Assembly (NCBI GenBank): GCA_027533425.1
Contig: JAPZUD010000004.1
Coordinates: forward strand, 372,001-436,000
DNA length: 64,000 nt
Direction: 5' to 3'
Source: Beijerinckiaceae bacterium
GTDB lineage: Bacteria; Pseudomonadota; Alphaproteobacteria; Rhizobiales; Beijerinckiaceae
Within the stretch, counting starts at the first letter, position 1. Every line of letters starts with the position of its first letter. Of the stretch, positions 52,644 through 61,084 are shown piece by piece. A program made the position numbers and the translations under genes. The notes under the pieces were generated by a model that made no database searches, was not told where the DNA came from, and saw only the letters and a list, made by a program, of their open reading frames with translations.

Positions 52644-54325
52644 TCGTCGACGCCGAGGCTCCCGGATCAAGCGGGGTCCTGACCACGCAGGTCTGTATCA
52701 TCGGTGCCGGTCCCGCCGGGATCTCGCTGGCCTTGCGTCTCGCCCAATCCGGCCTCGAGGTTGTCCTTGTCGCAGGTGGCGCACTGGAGGCGGAGGCCCG
52801 CCATCAGGCTCTCTATGCCGGCGAGGTAGCCGATCCGGCCCTGCACAGCCCGACCACGGAGTATCGCCATCGGCAGTTCGGCGGATCTTCCTCGACGTGG
52901 GGCGGCCGGGCAATGCCTTTTGATCCGATCGATTTCGAGACACGGGACTGGATCGAAGGCGCAACATGGCCGATCGGGTTTGACGACATCGCGCCGCATT
53001 ACGCGGCGGCTGCAGAACTGGCGGAGATCGGCGATCCTGAATTCTCCGCTGCCCGTGCCATTGACGGCGGCATGCGGCCGATGATCGACGGTCTGGCCGG
53101 CCCGCATTTCAGCCAGGATTCGATCGAGCGGTTTTCCTGTCCCACCCGCTTCGGACCACGTTACCGGCGGAGGATCGAGCGATGCCCGAACATCACCGCA
53201 CTCCTCAATGGCCACGCCACCGAGATCCTGACCTTGAATGGCAAGGCCAGCGGCGTGACCGTACGGACATTGACGGGGCAGGAAATCCGGGTTTCCGCCG
53301 AGGCGACAGTCATTGCGGCCGGTGGTCTTGAAACACCGCGTCTCCTGCTTTCGTCGCGGGGTGACGAGGCTTCCGGCATCGGCAACACTCATGATCAGGT
53401 CGGGCGCAACTACCTCTGCCACATTGCCGGAACGATGGGGTCGGTCCGGTTCGACCCGGCACGGACCCGGATCTGGCACGGCTACGAAAGGACCTGGGAC
53501 GGCGTCTATTGCCGCCGCCGGCTATCCCTCCGGCCTGATGTCCAGCGGGACCATCGCATCGGCAACATCGTGATCCGCCTGCATCATCCCCGCCTGCCTG
53601 ATCCGGCGCACGGGCGCGGCATCCTTTCCGCCATCTATCTGGCCAAACCCTTTATCAGCTACGAGTATTCCAAGCGTCTCCATGGCAGCGAAAGTCCCGG
53701 TTTCGCTGGCTATCTGCGCCATGCCGGCAATGTGCTGCGGGAACCCTTCGCGACGGCCGGTTTCCTGATGAACTGGGTCCGGCGCCGGACATTGGCCGAC
53801 CGGAAATTCCCGTCGCTTGTCGTCGAACCGCGCAACGGCATCTACAGCCTCGACATCCACGCTGAACAGGTACCCAATCCGGAAAGCCGGATCACCCTGT
53901 CAAGCGAGCGGGATGCACTCGGCATGCCGCGGCTGCGCGTTGACTGGCGCCATCGACCGCTTGATTTCCGGACCGTTTCCGTTGCGCTCGACCTGCTGCG
54001 GCGTGACCTTGCGGATCAACGGCTGGGCGAACTGACCTATCGGGAAGAAGAGATCCCGGACGCCATGCTGCGCGAGGGGGCCTATGGAGGGCACCATATC
54101 GGCACGGCGCGCATGTCCCGCTCGCCCCGGGAGGGCGTGGTTGACGGCGATGGCCGCGTCCATGGCATGGACAATCTCTACATCGCCGGTTCGGCTGTCT
54201 TCCCGACATCAAGCCAGGCCAATCCGACGCTGACCATCATCGCTTTTGCCCTGCGCCTTGCAGATCACCTCCGGAGCCGCTTGCAGCCGGCGCCGGCCTC
54301 GATCCGGACAGAGGGAGCCGCATGA
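52640..54325 (+). CDS. GMC family FAD oxidoreductase
   Basis: The 561-residue flavoenzyme has the FAD-binding CIIGAGPAGISLALRLA (residues 19-35), the RQFGGSSSTWGGRAMPFD block of the GMC family and ATVIAAGGLETPRLLL. The active-site GGHHIGTARM carries a His, and the C-terminal YIAGSAVFPTSSQANPTLTIIAFALRLADHL has the Asn-Pro-Thr motif. GMC enzymes oxidise primary or secondary alcohols, including sugars. There is no signal peptide, so it acts in the cytoplasm, perhaps on a sugar nucleotide or lipid-linked sugar. It overlaps the GT4 gene by 4 nt. Confidence 0.93.
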   Translation: MIVDAEAPGSSGVLTTQVCIIGAGPAGISLALRLAQSGLEVVLVAGGALEAEARHQALYAGEVADPALHSPTTEYRHRQFGGSSSTWGGRAMPFDPIDFETRDWIEGATWPIGFDDIAPHYAAAAELAEIGDPEFSAARAIDGGMRPMIDGLAGPHFSQDSIERFSCPTRFGPRYRRRIERCPNITALLNGHATEILTLNGKASGVTVRTLTGQEIRVSAEATVIAAGGLETPRLLLSSRGDEASGIGNTHDQVGRNYLCHIAGTMGSVRFDPARTRIWHGYERTWDGVYCRRRLSLRPDVQRDHRIGNIVIRLHHPRLPDPAHGRGILSAIYLAKPFISYEYSKRLHGSESPGFAGYLRHAGNVLREPFATAGFLMNWVRRRTLADRKFPSLVVEPRNGIYSLDIHAEQVPNPESRITLSSERDALGMPRLRVDWRHRPLDFRTVSVALDLLRRDLADQRLGELTYREEEIPDAMLREGAYGGHHIGTARMSRSPREGVVDGDGRVHGMDNLYIAGSAVFPTSSQANPTLTIIAFALRLADHLRSRLQPAPASIRTEGAA

Positions 54326-54438
54326 TTGTTCCTTTCCCCGAGGTCAACGGCATCGGGCGGGGCCGGAAACAGGCCTCGATCACGATTCCAGTGCCGCTTT
54401 TCGATTTTGTTGACCGTGTCGGGAAATTGCCTCGATGA
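54322..54438 (+). CDS. Possible 38-residue mini-protein overlapping the GMC stop
   Basis: An ATG at 54322 overlaps the GMC stop as ATGA and is followed by 38 codons (MIVPFPEVNGIG..., ending VDRVGKLPR) before TGA. The position fits translational coupling, but the peptide has no recognisable motif and could be chance. The remaining 97 nt before the acetyltransferase gene are AT-richer leader sequence. Confidence 0.25.
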   Translation: MIVPFPEVNGIGRGRKQASITIPVPLFDFVDRVGKLPR

Positions 54439-54535
54439 ACCACGAACCTCCTTCGGGATTTCTTCAAAATGAATGTTGCATAAGCAGTTTTGCACGCCTC
54501 GATGGTCAGGTTTCGATGTGCGGCAAGGGATTGAA

Positions 54536-55747
54536 ATGACGTTTTCGGTGTCGGCGCCCCAGAATGTAGCGGCCGAGGCAGCCGGTGAGGTTGCCGTGGC
54601 AGACGGCCTCGATATCGAGGCGATCGGCTTCCGCCATTTCCGTGAGGTGGAGTCCCTGTTCGAGGGGCTGGAAGGCTCGACCTTCCAGAGCCGGCTATGG
54701 CTCTCGAGCTGGTTTGATGTTTTTGGGTCACGGCCCGGGATCGAGAACTTTCTGGTGCTTGTCCGTGATGCGGGCGGAACCGTCCTCATGGCGCTGCCCC
54801 TGATCCGCCGGAATGTCCGGAATATCCGTGTGCTGGAATGCCCCGATCTCGGCGTCTCCGATTACGCCGCGCCGATGCTGCGGCGTTCGGCTGTGAACCG
54901 TCTGCCCCGGGGCAATGCCCTGTGGGAGTTGATCCGGCCTGCACTTCCCGAGGCAGATCTTTTGCATGTCTGCCGGATCGCACCGGTGGTCGGCGGCATG
55001 GCCAATCCGATCCACGGGCACCACGCGAGCCGCAGGAACCGGCTATCCGGCTGGGTTCTCAGCTTGCCAGCCTGCTGGGACACCTATTTCGCCTCGCTCT
55101 CTCCGAAGAAACGGGAGAAGCTCAAGAAGATGGGGCGCAAGTTCGACCGGGTCCCGGGGGCCGAACGCCGGGTGGTCGAAAATGTCACCGAAGGCCTTGG
55201 TGTCCTTGCGGATCTGGAACGTCTGCAGAGCGTGCGGATCGAGAAGAAGGGCCTCGACTACTGCCTCGACGAACCGGCCATCCGCAGCTTCTATCGTCGC
55301 CTGATCGAGCAGGGGTTGCCGGCCGGGAAGGTGCAGATGACCATCCTGACCGTTGATGGCCACACGGTGGCGGCCAATTTTGCGGTCAAGGCTGGCACCG
55401 AGCTGATATATCTGCGGGTGGCTAATGAATTTGGCCCCTGGTCGAATTATGCGCTGGGTCTTGTCGTCACGGAACGGGCAATTGCCGAGGCACAGAAGCG
55501 AGGCATCCGGACCTTCGACTTCACGATGGGCAATTACGAATACAAGCGCCGTTTCGGAGCCGTCGAGATGCCGCTCGACGATCTCGTCCTGCCTCTGTCA
55601 TGGCGGGGCTGGCCGGCGGCCTGTGCCTGGCATCTGCGGCACTGGGCAAGTCGGTCCGCATGGCTGCGCCGGGTATTCGGCCGGGACGATCTGGACAGGA
55701 CCGCCTGCCCGCGCCACGCCGATGACCCCGCCGGCGATGCCGCGTGA
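54536..55747 (+). CDS. CelD/BioF2-type GNAT acetyltransferase
   Basis: The 403-residue protein matches the acetyltransferase_6 (PF13480) family: FQSRLWLSSWFDVFGSRPG and LVLVRDAGGTVLMALPLIRR in the N-terminal GNAT half. SLSPKKREKLKKMGRKFD, VAANFAVKAGTELIYLRVAN and IRTFDFTMGNYEYKRRFG lie in the C-terminal half. Relatives are encoded in cellulose and exopolysaccharide clusters and are thought to acylate sugars. The ATG at 54536 is preceded by AAGGGATTGAA; an in-frame ATG/TTG at 54473 lacks a ribosome site. It is the last gene of the glycan region and converges on cynS. Confidence 0.88.
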   Translation: MTFSVSAPQNVAAEAAGEVAVADGLDIEAIGFRHFREVESLFEGLEGSTFQSRLWLSSWFDVFGSRPGIENFLVLVRDAGGTVLMALPLIRRNVRNIRVLECPDLGVSDYAAPMLRRSAVNRLPRGNALWELIRPALPEADLLHVCRIAPVVGGMANPIHGHHASRRNRLSGWVLSLPACWDTYFASLSPKKREKLKKMGRKFDRVPGAERRVVENVTEGLGVLADLERLQSVRIEKKGLDYCLDEPAIRSFYRRLIEQGLPAGKVQMTILTVDGHTVAANFAVKAGTELIYLRVANEFGPWSNYALGLVVTERAIAEAQKRGIRTFDFTMGNYEYKRRFGAVEMPLDDLVLPLSWRGWPAACAWHLRHWASRSAWLRRVFGRDDLDRTACPRHADDPAGDAA

Positions 55748-55790
55748 GGCGCGCGTGAACCGGCGGTCCCTGCACGCGGCATGATGGCGG

Positions 55791-56279
55791 TCAGTCCTCG
55801 CGGTAGCCGTATTCCGGAATGCCCTGCTCGTTGCCGTAATACTTGTAGGGCAGGAACTTGCCGCTCATCGTGATATTGACGCGGTCCCCACGCGGGTTAG
55901 GCTCGCGGACGATCTCGATGTTGAAATCGATCGCCGACATGATGCCATCGCCGAATTCCTCCTCGATCAGCGCCTTCCATGCCGGGCCATTGACCATCAC
56001 CATCTCGTAGAAGCGATAGATCAGCGGATCGGTCGGCGGCATGGGCGTGCCGGTGCCGCGATAGGGGATTTCGTTGAGCATCCGCTCCTCGACTTCGGAA
56101 AGGCCGAAGAGGGTCGCGGCGCGCTTGGCCAGCGGCTTCACGAGCTTCATCTGGCCGAGCAGCGCACCCACCACGAGCACCGGCGACATACCGCCGATCT
56201 CGTCGGTGATGTGTTTCCAGGTCCAGCCCTTCTCACGCTTGATGTCGAGGATTTTTTCCGTGAGGTCGGCACGCTTCAT
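55791..56279 (-). CDS. cynS: Cyanase (cyanate hydratase)
   Basis: CynS converts cyanate and bicarbonate to CO2 and carbamate, which decays to ammonia and CO2, so it detoxifies cyanate and yields nitrogen. The 162-residue protein has the N-terminal helical domain (ILDIKREKGWTWKHIT) and the catalytic C-terminal domain. Arg89 and Glu92 are in IYRFYEMV and Ser115 is in GIMSAIDF, with the same spacing as Arg96, Glu99 and Ser122 of E. coli. It ends a leftward operon with an ABC transporter, 32 nt after the ATPase gene. Confidence 0.97.
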   Translation of the reverse strand: MKRADLTEKILDIKREKGWTWKHITDEIGGMSPVLVVGALLGQMKLVKPLAKRAATLFGLSEVEERMLNEIPYRGTGTPMPPTDPLIYRFYEMVMVNGPAWKALIEEEFGDGIMSAIDFNIEIVREPNPRGDRVNITMSGKFLPYKYYGNEQGIPEYGYRED

Positions 56280-56311
56280 CGGGAGACTCCGGTTGTTGCT
56301 CGGGGGAAGGG

Positions 56312-57208
56312 TCAGGCGACTTTCCGCCCCGCCTCATGGCTGGGCGGCAGTGGTTGCGGCTGGTTCTGCGGCAGGATGACCGGCGGCTTGCGGCGGTCGT
56401 AGTCGGCCGGGATCTCGGATTTGAACGTCTTTGAGCGGCTGACCAGGAAATCGATCAGGTGGTTCCGGATCGCGTAGAAGGCGGGATGGCGATGGATCTG
56501 GTTGCGGTCCCGCTCCTTGGGCAGCGGGTTCTCGACGATCTCCGCGACCATCGCTTCCGGCCCGTTGGTCATCAGCACGATCTTGTCGGCGAGATAGATC
56601 GCCTCGTCGACATCATGCGTGATCATGAAAACGGTCTGCCCGGTTTCGAGGCAGATCCGGCGCACCTCGTCCTGCAGGGTGCCGCGCGTCAGCGCATCGA
56701 GGGCGGAGAAGGGTTCGTCCATCAGCAGGATCTTCGGCTCGATCGACAGCGCACGGGCAATGCCGACGCGCTGCTTCATGCCACCGGACAGCTGGGCCGG
56801 CTTTTTCCCCTCCGCGCCCTTGAGCCCGACCTTGTCGATGAAGCGCCGGGCCTGCTCCTCCACCTGGCTCCGGCTCCATTTCGGCCAGCGCGAGGAAATG
56901 GCATAGGCGACATTGCCGAGCACGGTCCGCCACGGCAGGAGCGCATGGCTCTGGAAGATCACGGCGCGGTCGAGCGAGGGGCCTTCGATCGCCTTGCCAT
57001 CGACAATCGCCGCGCCGTCATCCGGCAGGTCGAGGCCCGACAGGATGTTGAGCACGGTCGTCTTGCCGCAGCCGGAATGGCCGATCATGCAGACGAATTC
57101 CCCGCGGGCGATGGCGAACCAGATATCCTCGAACACGGTGGTCTGGCTGCCATCCGGCGCCTGGAACCGCCGCGTGATTCCCTCGATGGAAATGAACTTC
57201 GCGCTCAT
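56312..57208 (-). CDS. ABC transporter ATPase (nitrate/cyanate type)
   Basis: The 298-residue ATPase has Walker A GHSGCGKT (about residue 42), the Q-loop, the signature [15 protein letters not shown], Walker B ILLMDEP and the H-loop MITHDVDEA. This is the NrtD/SsuB/TauB subfamily. Its operon position between the permease and cynS identifies it as the energising subunit of a cyanate importer, equivalent to CynD. The C-terminal 60 residues extend beyond the core domain. The permease gene ends 3 nt before it. Confidence 0.94.
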   Translation of the reverse strand: MSAKFISIEGITRRFQAPDGSQTTVFEDIWFAIARGEFVCMIGHSGCGKTTVLNILSGLDLPDDGAAIVDGKAIEGPSLDRAVIFQSHALLPWRTVLGNVAYAISSRWPKWSRSQVEEQARRFIDKVGLKGAEGKKPAQLSGGMKQRVGIARALSIEPKILLMDEPFSALDALTRGTLQDEVRRICLETGQTVFMITHDVDEAIYLADKIVLMTNGPEAMVAEIVENPLPKERDRNQIHRHPAFYAIRNHLIDFLVSRSKTFKSEIPADYDRRKPPVILPQNQPQPLPPSHEAGRKVA

Positions 57209-57211
57209 GGT

Positions 57212-58054
57212 TCACTCCGGGAAGGACACGGCGCGGGCCACCCGCGCGAGGGCCTGGTCGAGGATCATGCCGACGAGGCCAATCACCAGAATCGAGGTGA
57301 TGACATTGGTGATCGAAAGGTTGTTCCATTCGTTCCAGACGAAATACCCGATGCCGGTGCCGCCCACGAGCATTTCGGCCGCAACGATGACCAGCCAGGC
57401 AATCCCGATCGAGATGCGCATGCCGGTGACGATCGTCGGTGCGGCTGCCGGGAGGATCACCGTGAACGCCCGGCGGAAAGGCCCGACCTCAAGGGTGCGG
57501 GCCACGTTCAGCCATTCCTTCCGGACACTGGACACGCCGAATGCCGTGTTGATCAGCATCGGCCAGAGCGAGCAGATAAAGATGACGAAGATCGAGGAAA
57601 TCGAGGAATCCTTGATCGTGTAGAGCGCCAGCGGCATCCAGGCCAGCGGCGAGACCGGCTTCATGATCTGGATGAAGGGATCGAGCGCGCGGGCCATCAG
57701 CGGCGACATGCCGATCAGGAAGCCAAGCGGCAGGGCCACCAGCATGGCCAGGCCATAGCCCAGCAGGACGCGGCCGATCGAATAGGCAAGCTGGATCCCG
57801 ATCCCCTTGTCGTTCGGGCCTCGGTCGTAGAACGGCTCCTTCAGATGGCTCCAGATCTTGACCAGCACGTCGAGCGGGCCGGGCATGGCGGATTTGCCCT
57901 GCACGGCGGTCTGCCCCATGAGCTTTGCATATTCCGGGTCCATCTGCTGCGTCGGGCCGCTGCCGGACACGGCGAGATGCCAGGCCAGCCCGAAGATCAG
58001 CAGGATGCCCAGCGAGACAATGCCCGCCCGCAGCCGGAGGCTGGTCTGCCGCAT
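57212..58054 (-). CDS. ABC transporter permease (nitrate/cyanate type)
   Basis: The 280-residue inner membrane protein has about six helices and the permease loop GVSSVRKEWLNVARTLEVGPFRRAFTVILPAAAPTIVTGM, the EAA-type coupling motif of the NrtB/TauC subfamily. ERWxxV-like features are not used to set the substrate. Gene order (binding protein, permease, ATPase, cynS, with 3-nt and 3-nt gaps) supports a cyanate importer, equivalent to CynB. Confidence 0.94.
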   Translation of the reverse strand: MRQTSLRLRAGIVSLGILLIFGLAWHLAVSGSGPTQQMDPEYAKLMGQTAVQGKSAMPGPLDVLVKIWSHLKEPFYDRGPNDKGIGIQLAYSIGRVLLGYGLAMLVALPLGFLIGMSPLMARALDPFIQIMKPVSPLAWMPLALYTIKDSSISSIFVIFICSLWPMLINTAFGVSSVRKEWLNVARTLEVGPFRRAFTVILPAAAPTIVTGMRISIGIAWLVIVAAEMLVGGTGIGYFVWNEWNNLSITNVITSILVIGLVGMILDQALARVARAVSFPE

Positions 58055-58057
58055 GGC

Positions 58058-59437
58058 TCAGATCCGCTTGATCGGGAAGGAGGCGATATATTCCTCCGGC
58101 TTGGCCGGATCGAACACCTTGCCCATGACCGAGAAGGTCTTGGTTGTGGTGGTCGGCGGTGTCAGCCCGGCTTCCTTCATCAGCCGCGTCGCGTCGGTCG
58201 CGAGGAAGACCTGCTTCGCCACGCCGGCATAATCGACATCCCCCTTGATCTGGCCCCAGCGCTTCATCTGGGTCAGGATCCAGACGGCGAAGCTCTCCCA
58301 GGGGAAGGGATCGAAATCGATCCGTTTCGCATCGCGCTTGATCTGGCCAAGGCCATCGGCATAGGTGCCGGTCAGGACCTGCTCGACCACCGTGACCGGC
58401 TGGTTGAGATAGTTCGGCGGCGCAATGGCTTCGGCGATCTGCTTGCGGTTTTCGGTCTTGGTGGCGAAGGCGGTTGCCTCGATGATCGCCTTGAGCAGGG
58501 CGGAATAGGTGTTCGGATAGGTCGTCACGAACTCCTTTGACGCCGCGAAGGCGCAGCAGGGATGGCCGTCCCAGATCTCCTTCGAGAGCATGTGGATGAA
58601 CCCGACGCCGTCGAACACGGCACGCTGGTTGACCGGGTCCGGCGCGAGGAAGCCGTCAATATTGTCGGCGCGAAGATTGGCCACCATCTCCGGCGGCGGA
58701 ACCGAGCGGATCTGCACATCCGTATCCGGGTCGAGCCCGGCTTCCGCGAGATAGTAGCGCAGCAGGTAATTGTGCATCGAGTAATCGAAGGGAACGGCGA
58801 ACTTGAAGCCCTTCCAGCTCTTCGGATCGCGCTTGTCCTTATGCTTCATCGCAAGCGTGATGGCCTGGCCATTGATGTTCTCGACCGCCGGCATCGTATA
58901 GGGGATGGCATTCGAGCCGACGCCCATCGAGATGGCGAGCGGCATCGGCGAGAGCATATGCGCCGCGTCGTATTCCTTGTTCAGCGTCTTGTCGCGGATG
59001 ACGGCCCAGCCGGCCGTCTTGATGACCTCCACATTGAGGCCCTGCTTGGAATAGAAGCCCATCGGCGCCGCCATGATGATCGGCGTGGCGCAGGTGATCG
59101 GAATGAAGCCGACCTTGAGATCCTTCTTCTCGAGCGGCGCGCCCTGCGCGAGCACGTCCGTCGCCGCCGCGATCGGGAAGAGGGTATTGATCGCCGCATA
59201 GGCCGTCGACGCCCCGACAACCTTGAGGAAGTTCCGGCGCTGCTCGTCCACCGGGAACAGCGCACGCATCACGGCATTCTCGACACTCCGCCGCAGGCGC
59301 AGCGTCTCGTCTGACGAGGCGGCGAGTCCGTCAGCCGCGGCCGCGGCATGTTCTGCCTCGCTGCCATGCTGGCCGCAGGAGCAGCCCTTGCTGGACAACC
59401 GGAAACGATGGTCGAACGGATTCCTGAAAATGGCCAT
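58058..59437 (-). CDS. Tat-exported substrate-binding protein of the cyanate/nitrate type
   Basis: The 459-residue protein belongs to the NrtA/CmpA/CynA binding protein family: VGFIPITCATPIIMAAPMGFY, AAHMLSPMPLAISMG and FDPFPWESFAVWILTQMKRWGQI. It has a twin-arginine signal (RRNFLKVVGAS, Arg67-Arg68) preceded by an unusually long 66-residue N-region with CSC (19-21) and His24 and several more His and Glu residues. The ATG has GGGGAGACTGTC upstream. It is the first gene of the cyanate operon and follows a sigma-54-like promoter. The ligand is inferred to be cyanate from the cynS linkage. Confidence 0.93.
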   Translation of the reverse strand: MAIFRNPFDHRFRLSSKGCSCGQHGSEAEHAAAAADGLAASSDETLRLRRSVENAVMRALFPVDEQRRNFLKVVGASTAYAAINTLFPIAAATDVLAQGAPLEKKDLKVGFIPITCATPIIMAAPMGFYSKQGLNVEVIKTAGWAVIRDKTLNKEYDAAHMLSPMPLAISMGVGSNAIPYTMPAVENINGQAITLAMKHKDKRDPKSWKGFKFAVPFDYSMHNYLLRYYLAEAGLDPDTDVQIRSVPPPEMVANLRADNIDGFLAPDPVNQRAVFDGVGFIHMLSKEIWDGHPCCAFAASKEFVTTYPNTYSALLKAIIEATAFATKTENRKQIAEAIAPPNYLNQPVTVVEQVLTGTYADGLGQIKRDAKRIDFDPFPWESFAVWILTQMKRWGQIKGDVDYAGVAKQVFLATDATRLMKEAGLTPPTTTTKTFSVMGKVFDPAKPEEYIASFPIKRI

Positions 59438-59479
59438 GACAGTCTCCCCGGCGTGGATGCCTTATGATCGGGGGAGAAA

Positions 59480-59495
59480 AGCAACCGATATGCCA
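59480..59495 (-). promoter_or_regulatory. Sigma-54 promoter of the cyanate operon
   Basis: On the leftward strand TGGCATATCGGTTGCT matches the sigma-54 consensus TGGCAC-N5-TTGCW, with the invariant GG and GC 10 nt apart. The start of transcription would be near 59470, giving a 33-nt leader before the ATG at 59437. It implies NtrC-type nitrogen control. Confidence 0.75.
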
Positions 59496-59603
59496 TCACG
59501 GATCGACACGGCATGGCCTCGGGGAATCCCGGGATCTGGCCGGGCTCAGTCGCTCCCGCGCCGGAATCCGGCCGGGCAGGATGATGCTTTCACGAGCAGA
59601 CAT

Positions 59604-59636
59604 CCTGTCGACAGGGTGATCAATGCATGGGCATGC
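59604..59636. promoter_or_regulatory. Two palindromes upstream of the sigma-54 promoter (possible activator sites)
   Basis: CCTGTC-GACAGG (59604-59615) and GCATG-GG-CATGC (59625-59636) are perfect inverted repeats about 110-140 nt upstream of the -24 element, the distance used by enhancer-binding proteins. Neither matches the NtrC consensus well, so the activator is open. Confidence 0.3.
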
Positions 59637-59664
59637 CGGGCAGAAATCCGGCACTCATCCATCA

Positions 59665-60906
59665 TCAGGGCGTATTGGCGAGCCGCAGGGCGGTTCGAAG
59701 CATCACATTCGCGCCGGCTTCGGCCCAGGCCGGCGTCATGTCTTCTGCCTCGTTATGGCTTACCCCGTCCTTGCACGGGGAAAAGATCAGCGCGCTGGGA
59801 AAGGTCCGGGCCATGTTGCAGGCATCGTGCCCGGCGCCCGAGACGATGTCGCGCCCCGTCAGACCCATGGCGGCGCTTTCTTCCCGCACGATCGCAAGGA
59901 TAGCCGGGTCGAACGGAACCGGCGCGCTATGGGCGATATCGGTCAGGCTGATCGCGAGCCCTGTTTCCGCCGCAACCCGCGCCACCAGCGCGCGTACGGC
60001 TTCGTCCATCTGCGCCAGGATGGCGGCCTCGGGATGCCGCACATCGACCGAGAACTGGACCTGCCCCGGAATGACATTGCGGGAATTCGGCAGCAGCCGC
60101 ATCTCGCCGACGGTTCCCCGTCCTGCGGGGGCATGGGACAGGGCGATCTCCCGGATTCCCTGGATGATCGGCAGGGCGGCGAGCAGCGCATCCTTGCGGC
60201 GGGGCATCGGCGTTGAGCCGGCATGGCTTTCGAAGCCGGTGACCGTCACATCATACCAGCGCAGACCCTGCCCGGTCACGACGAAGCCGATATCCGCACC
60301 TTCGGCCTCGAGGATCGGCCCCTGCTCGATATGGAGTTCGAGATAAGCCGCAACCGGCCTTCCGCCCACGGGGCGCGATGCATCGAGTCCGATCGCGGCC
60401 AGCGCATCGCCAAGGCGGATGCCCTCGGCATCCCGCGCCTCCAGCGTCGCGCCATGATCCGCGAGCCCGGCAAAGACCGCCGAGGCCAGCATCGCCGGCT
60501 GGAATCGGCAGCCTTCTTCGTTGGTCCAATTCACGAGTTCGATCGGCCGGCGCGTGCGGATGCCGGTTTCATGCAGCACGCGGAGTACTTCCAGTCCGGC
60601 CAGTACACCGAGCACGCCGTCGAACTTGCCCCCGGTCGGTTGCGTATCGAGATGCGAGCCGATCACCACCGGCGGCAGGTCTTCGAGACCCTCGCGACGG
60701 GCGAACATCGACCCGAGACCGTCGATGCTGACCGAGCAGCCGAGCTGCTCGCACCAGGCCCGGAACAGCGCGCGACCTTCGGCATCTACCGCCGTAAGGG
60801 CCTGCCGGTTGCAGCCGCCCTTCTCGGTGCCTCCGATCTTCGCCATCTCCATCAGGCTCTCCCAGAGCCGGGCGCCATCGACGCGCAGATTATGTCCTTC
60901 GATCAT
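59665..60906 (-). CDS. M20 family amidohydrolase (allantoate amidohydrolase / N-carbamoyl-amino-acid hydrolase type)
   Basis: The 413-residue zinc enzyme has GSHLDTQPTGGKFDGVLG (His and bridging Asp ligands, about residue 83), NEEGCRFQPAMLAS (Glu base and ligand), LELHIEQGPILEAEG (His ligand), GFESHAGSTPMPRRKDAL in the dimerisation domain, and the terminal GVSHNEAED His. This subfamily hydrolyses allantoate, N-carbamoyl-beta-alanine or N-carbamoyl amino acids and releases ammonia. Two adjacent ATGs (60909 and 60906) exist; GAGG spacing favours 60906. It lies beside nitrogen-scavenging genes and has its own sigma-54-like site upstream. Confidence 0.9.
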   Translation of the reverse strand: MIEGHNLRVDGARLWESLMEMAKIGGTEKGGCNRQALTAVDAEGRALFRAWCEQLGCSVSIDGLGSMFARREGLEDLPPVVIGSHLDTQPTGGKFDGVLGVLAGLEVLRVLHETGIRTRRPIELVNWTNEEGCRFQPAMLASAVFAGLADHGATLEARDAEGIRLGDALAAIGLDASRPVGGRPVAAYLELHIEQGPILEAEGADIGFVVTGQGLRWYDVTVTGFESHAGSTPMPRRKDALLAALPIIQGIREIALSHAPAGRGTVGEMRLLPNSRNVIPGQVQFSVDVRHPEAAILAQMDEAVRALVARVAAETGLAISLTDIAHSAPVPFDPAILAIVREESAAMGLTGRDIVSGAGHDACNMARTFPSALIFSPCKDGVSHNEAEDMTPAWAEAGANVMLRTALRLANTP

Positions 60907-60959
60907 CATCGCCTCATGTCTCGTGCGGGCAGCGGTCCCGCCTGTTCCCGCCAGCCTTA

Positions 60960-60992
60960 TTCGCCCGTTCGGGCGAAGCAAGCGTGATCCCA
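60960..60992 (-). promoter_or_regulatory. Sigma-54-like site and overlapping palindrome upstream of the amidohydrolase gene
   Basis: On the leftward strand TGGGATCACGCTTGCT (60977-60992) has GG-N10-GC and a good TTGCT -12 element, but a weaker -24 (TGGGA). A perfect 8-2-8 palindrome TTCGCCCG-TT-CGGGCGAA (60960-60977) starts at the -12 element, so it would cover the transcription start. The ATG is about 55 nt further on. Nitrogen control is suggested, at lower confidence than for the cyanate operon. Confidence 0.4.
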
Positions 60993-61084
60993 AGGATTTC
61001 CTGCTCCGGGTCGTTCTAGGTACTGGCTTCCTGGGCAGCCTCCTTGTTAGGTTCGGAGCAACAACACTTCCCAGGGGATGAACC

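Noticed and set aside
56459-58540. A 693-codon rightward open frame
   Set aside because: It is antisense to the cyanate ABC transporter genes, whose motifs are intact.
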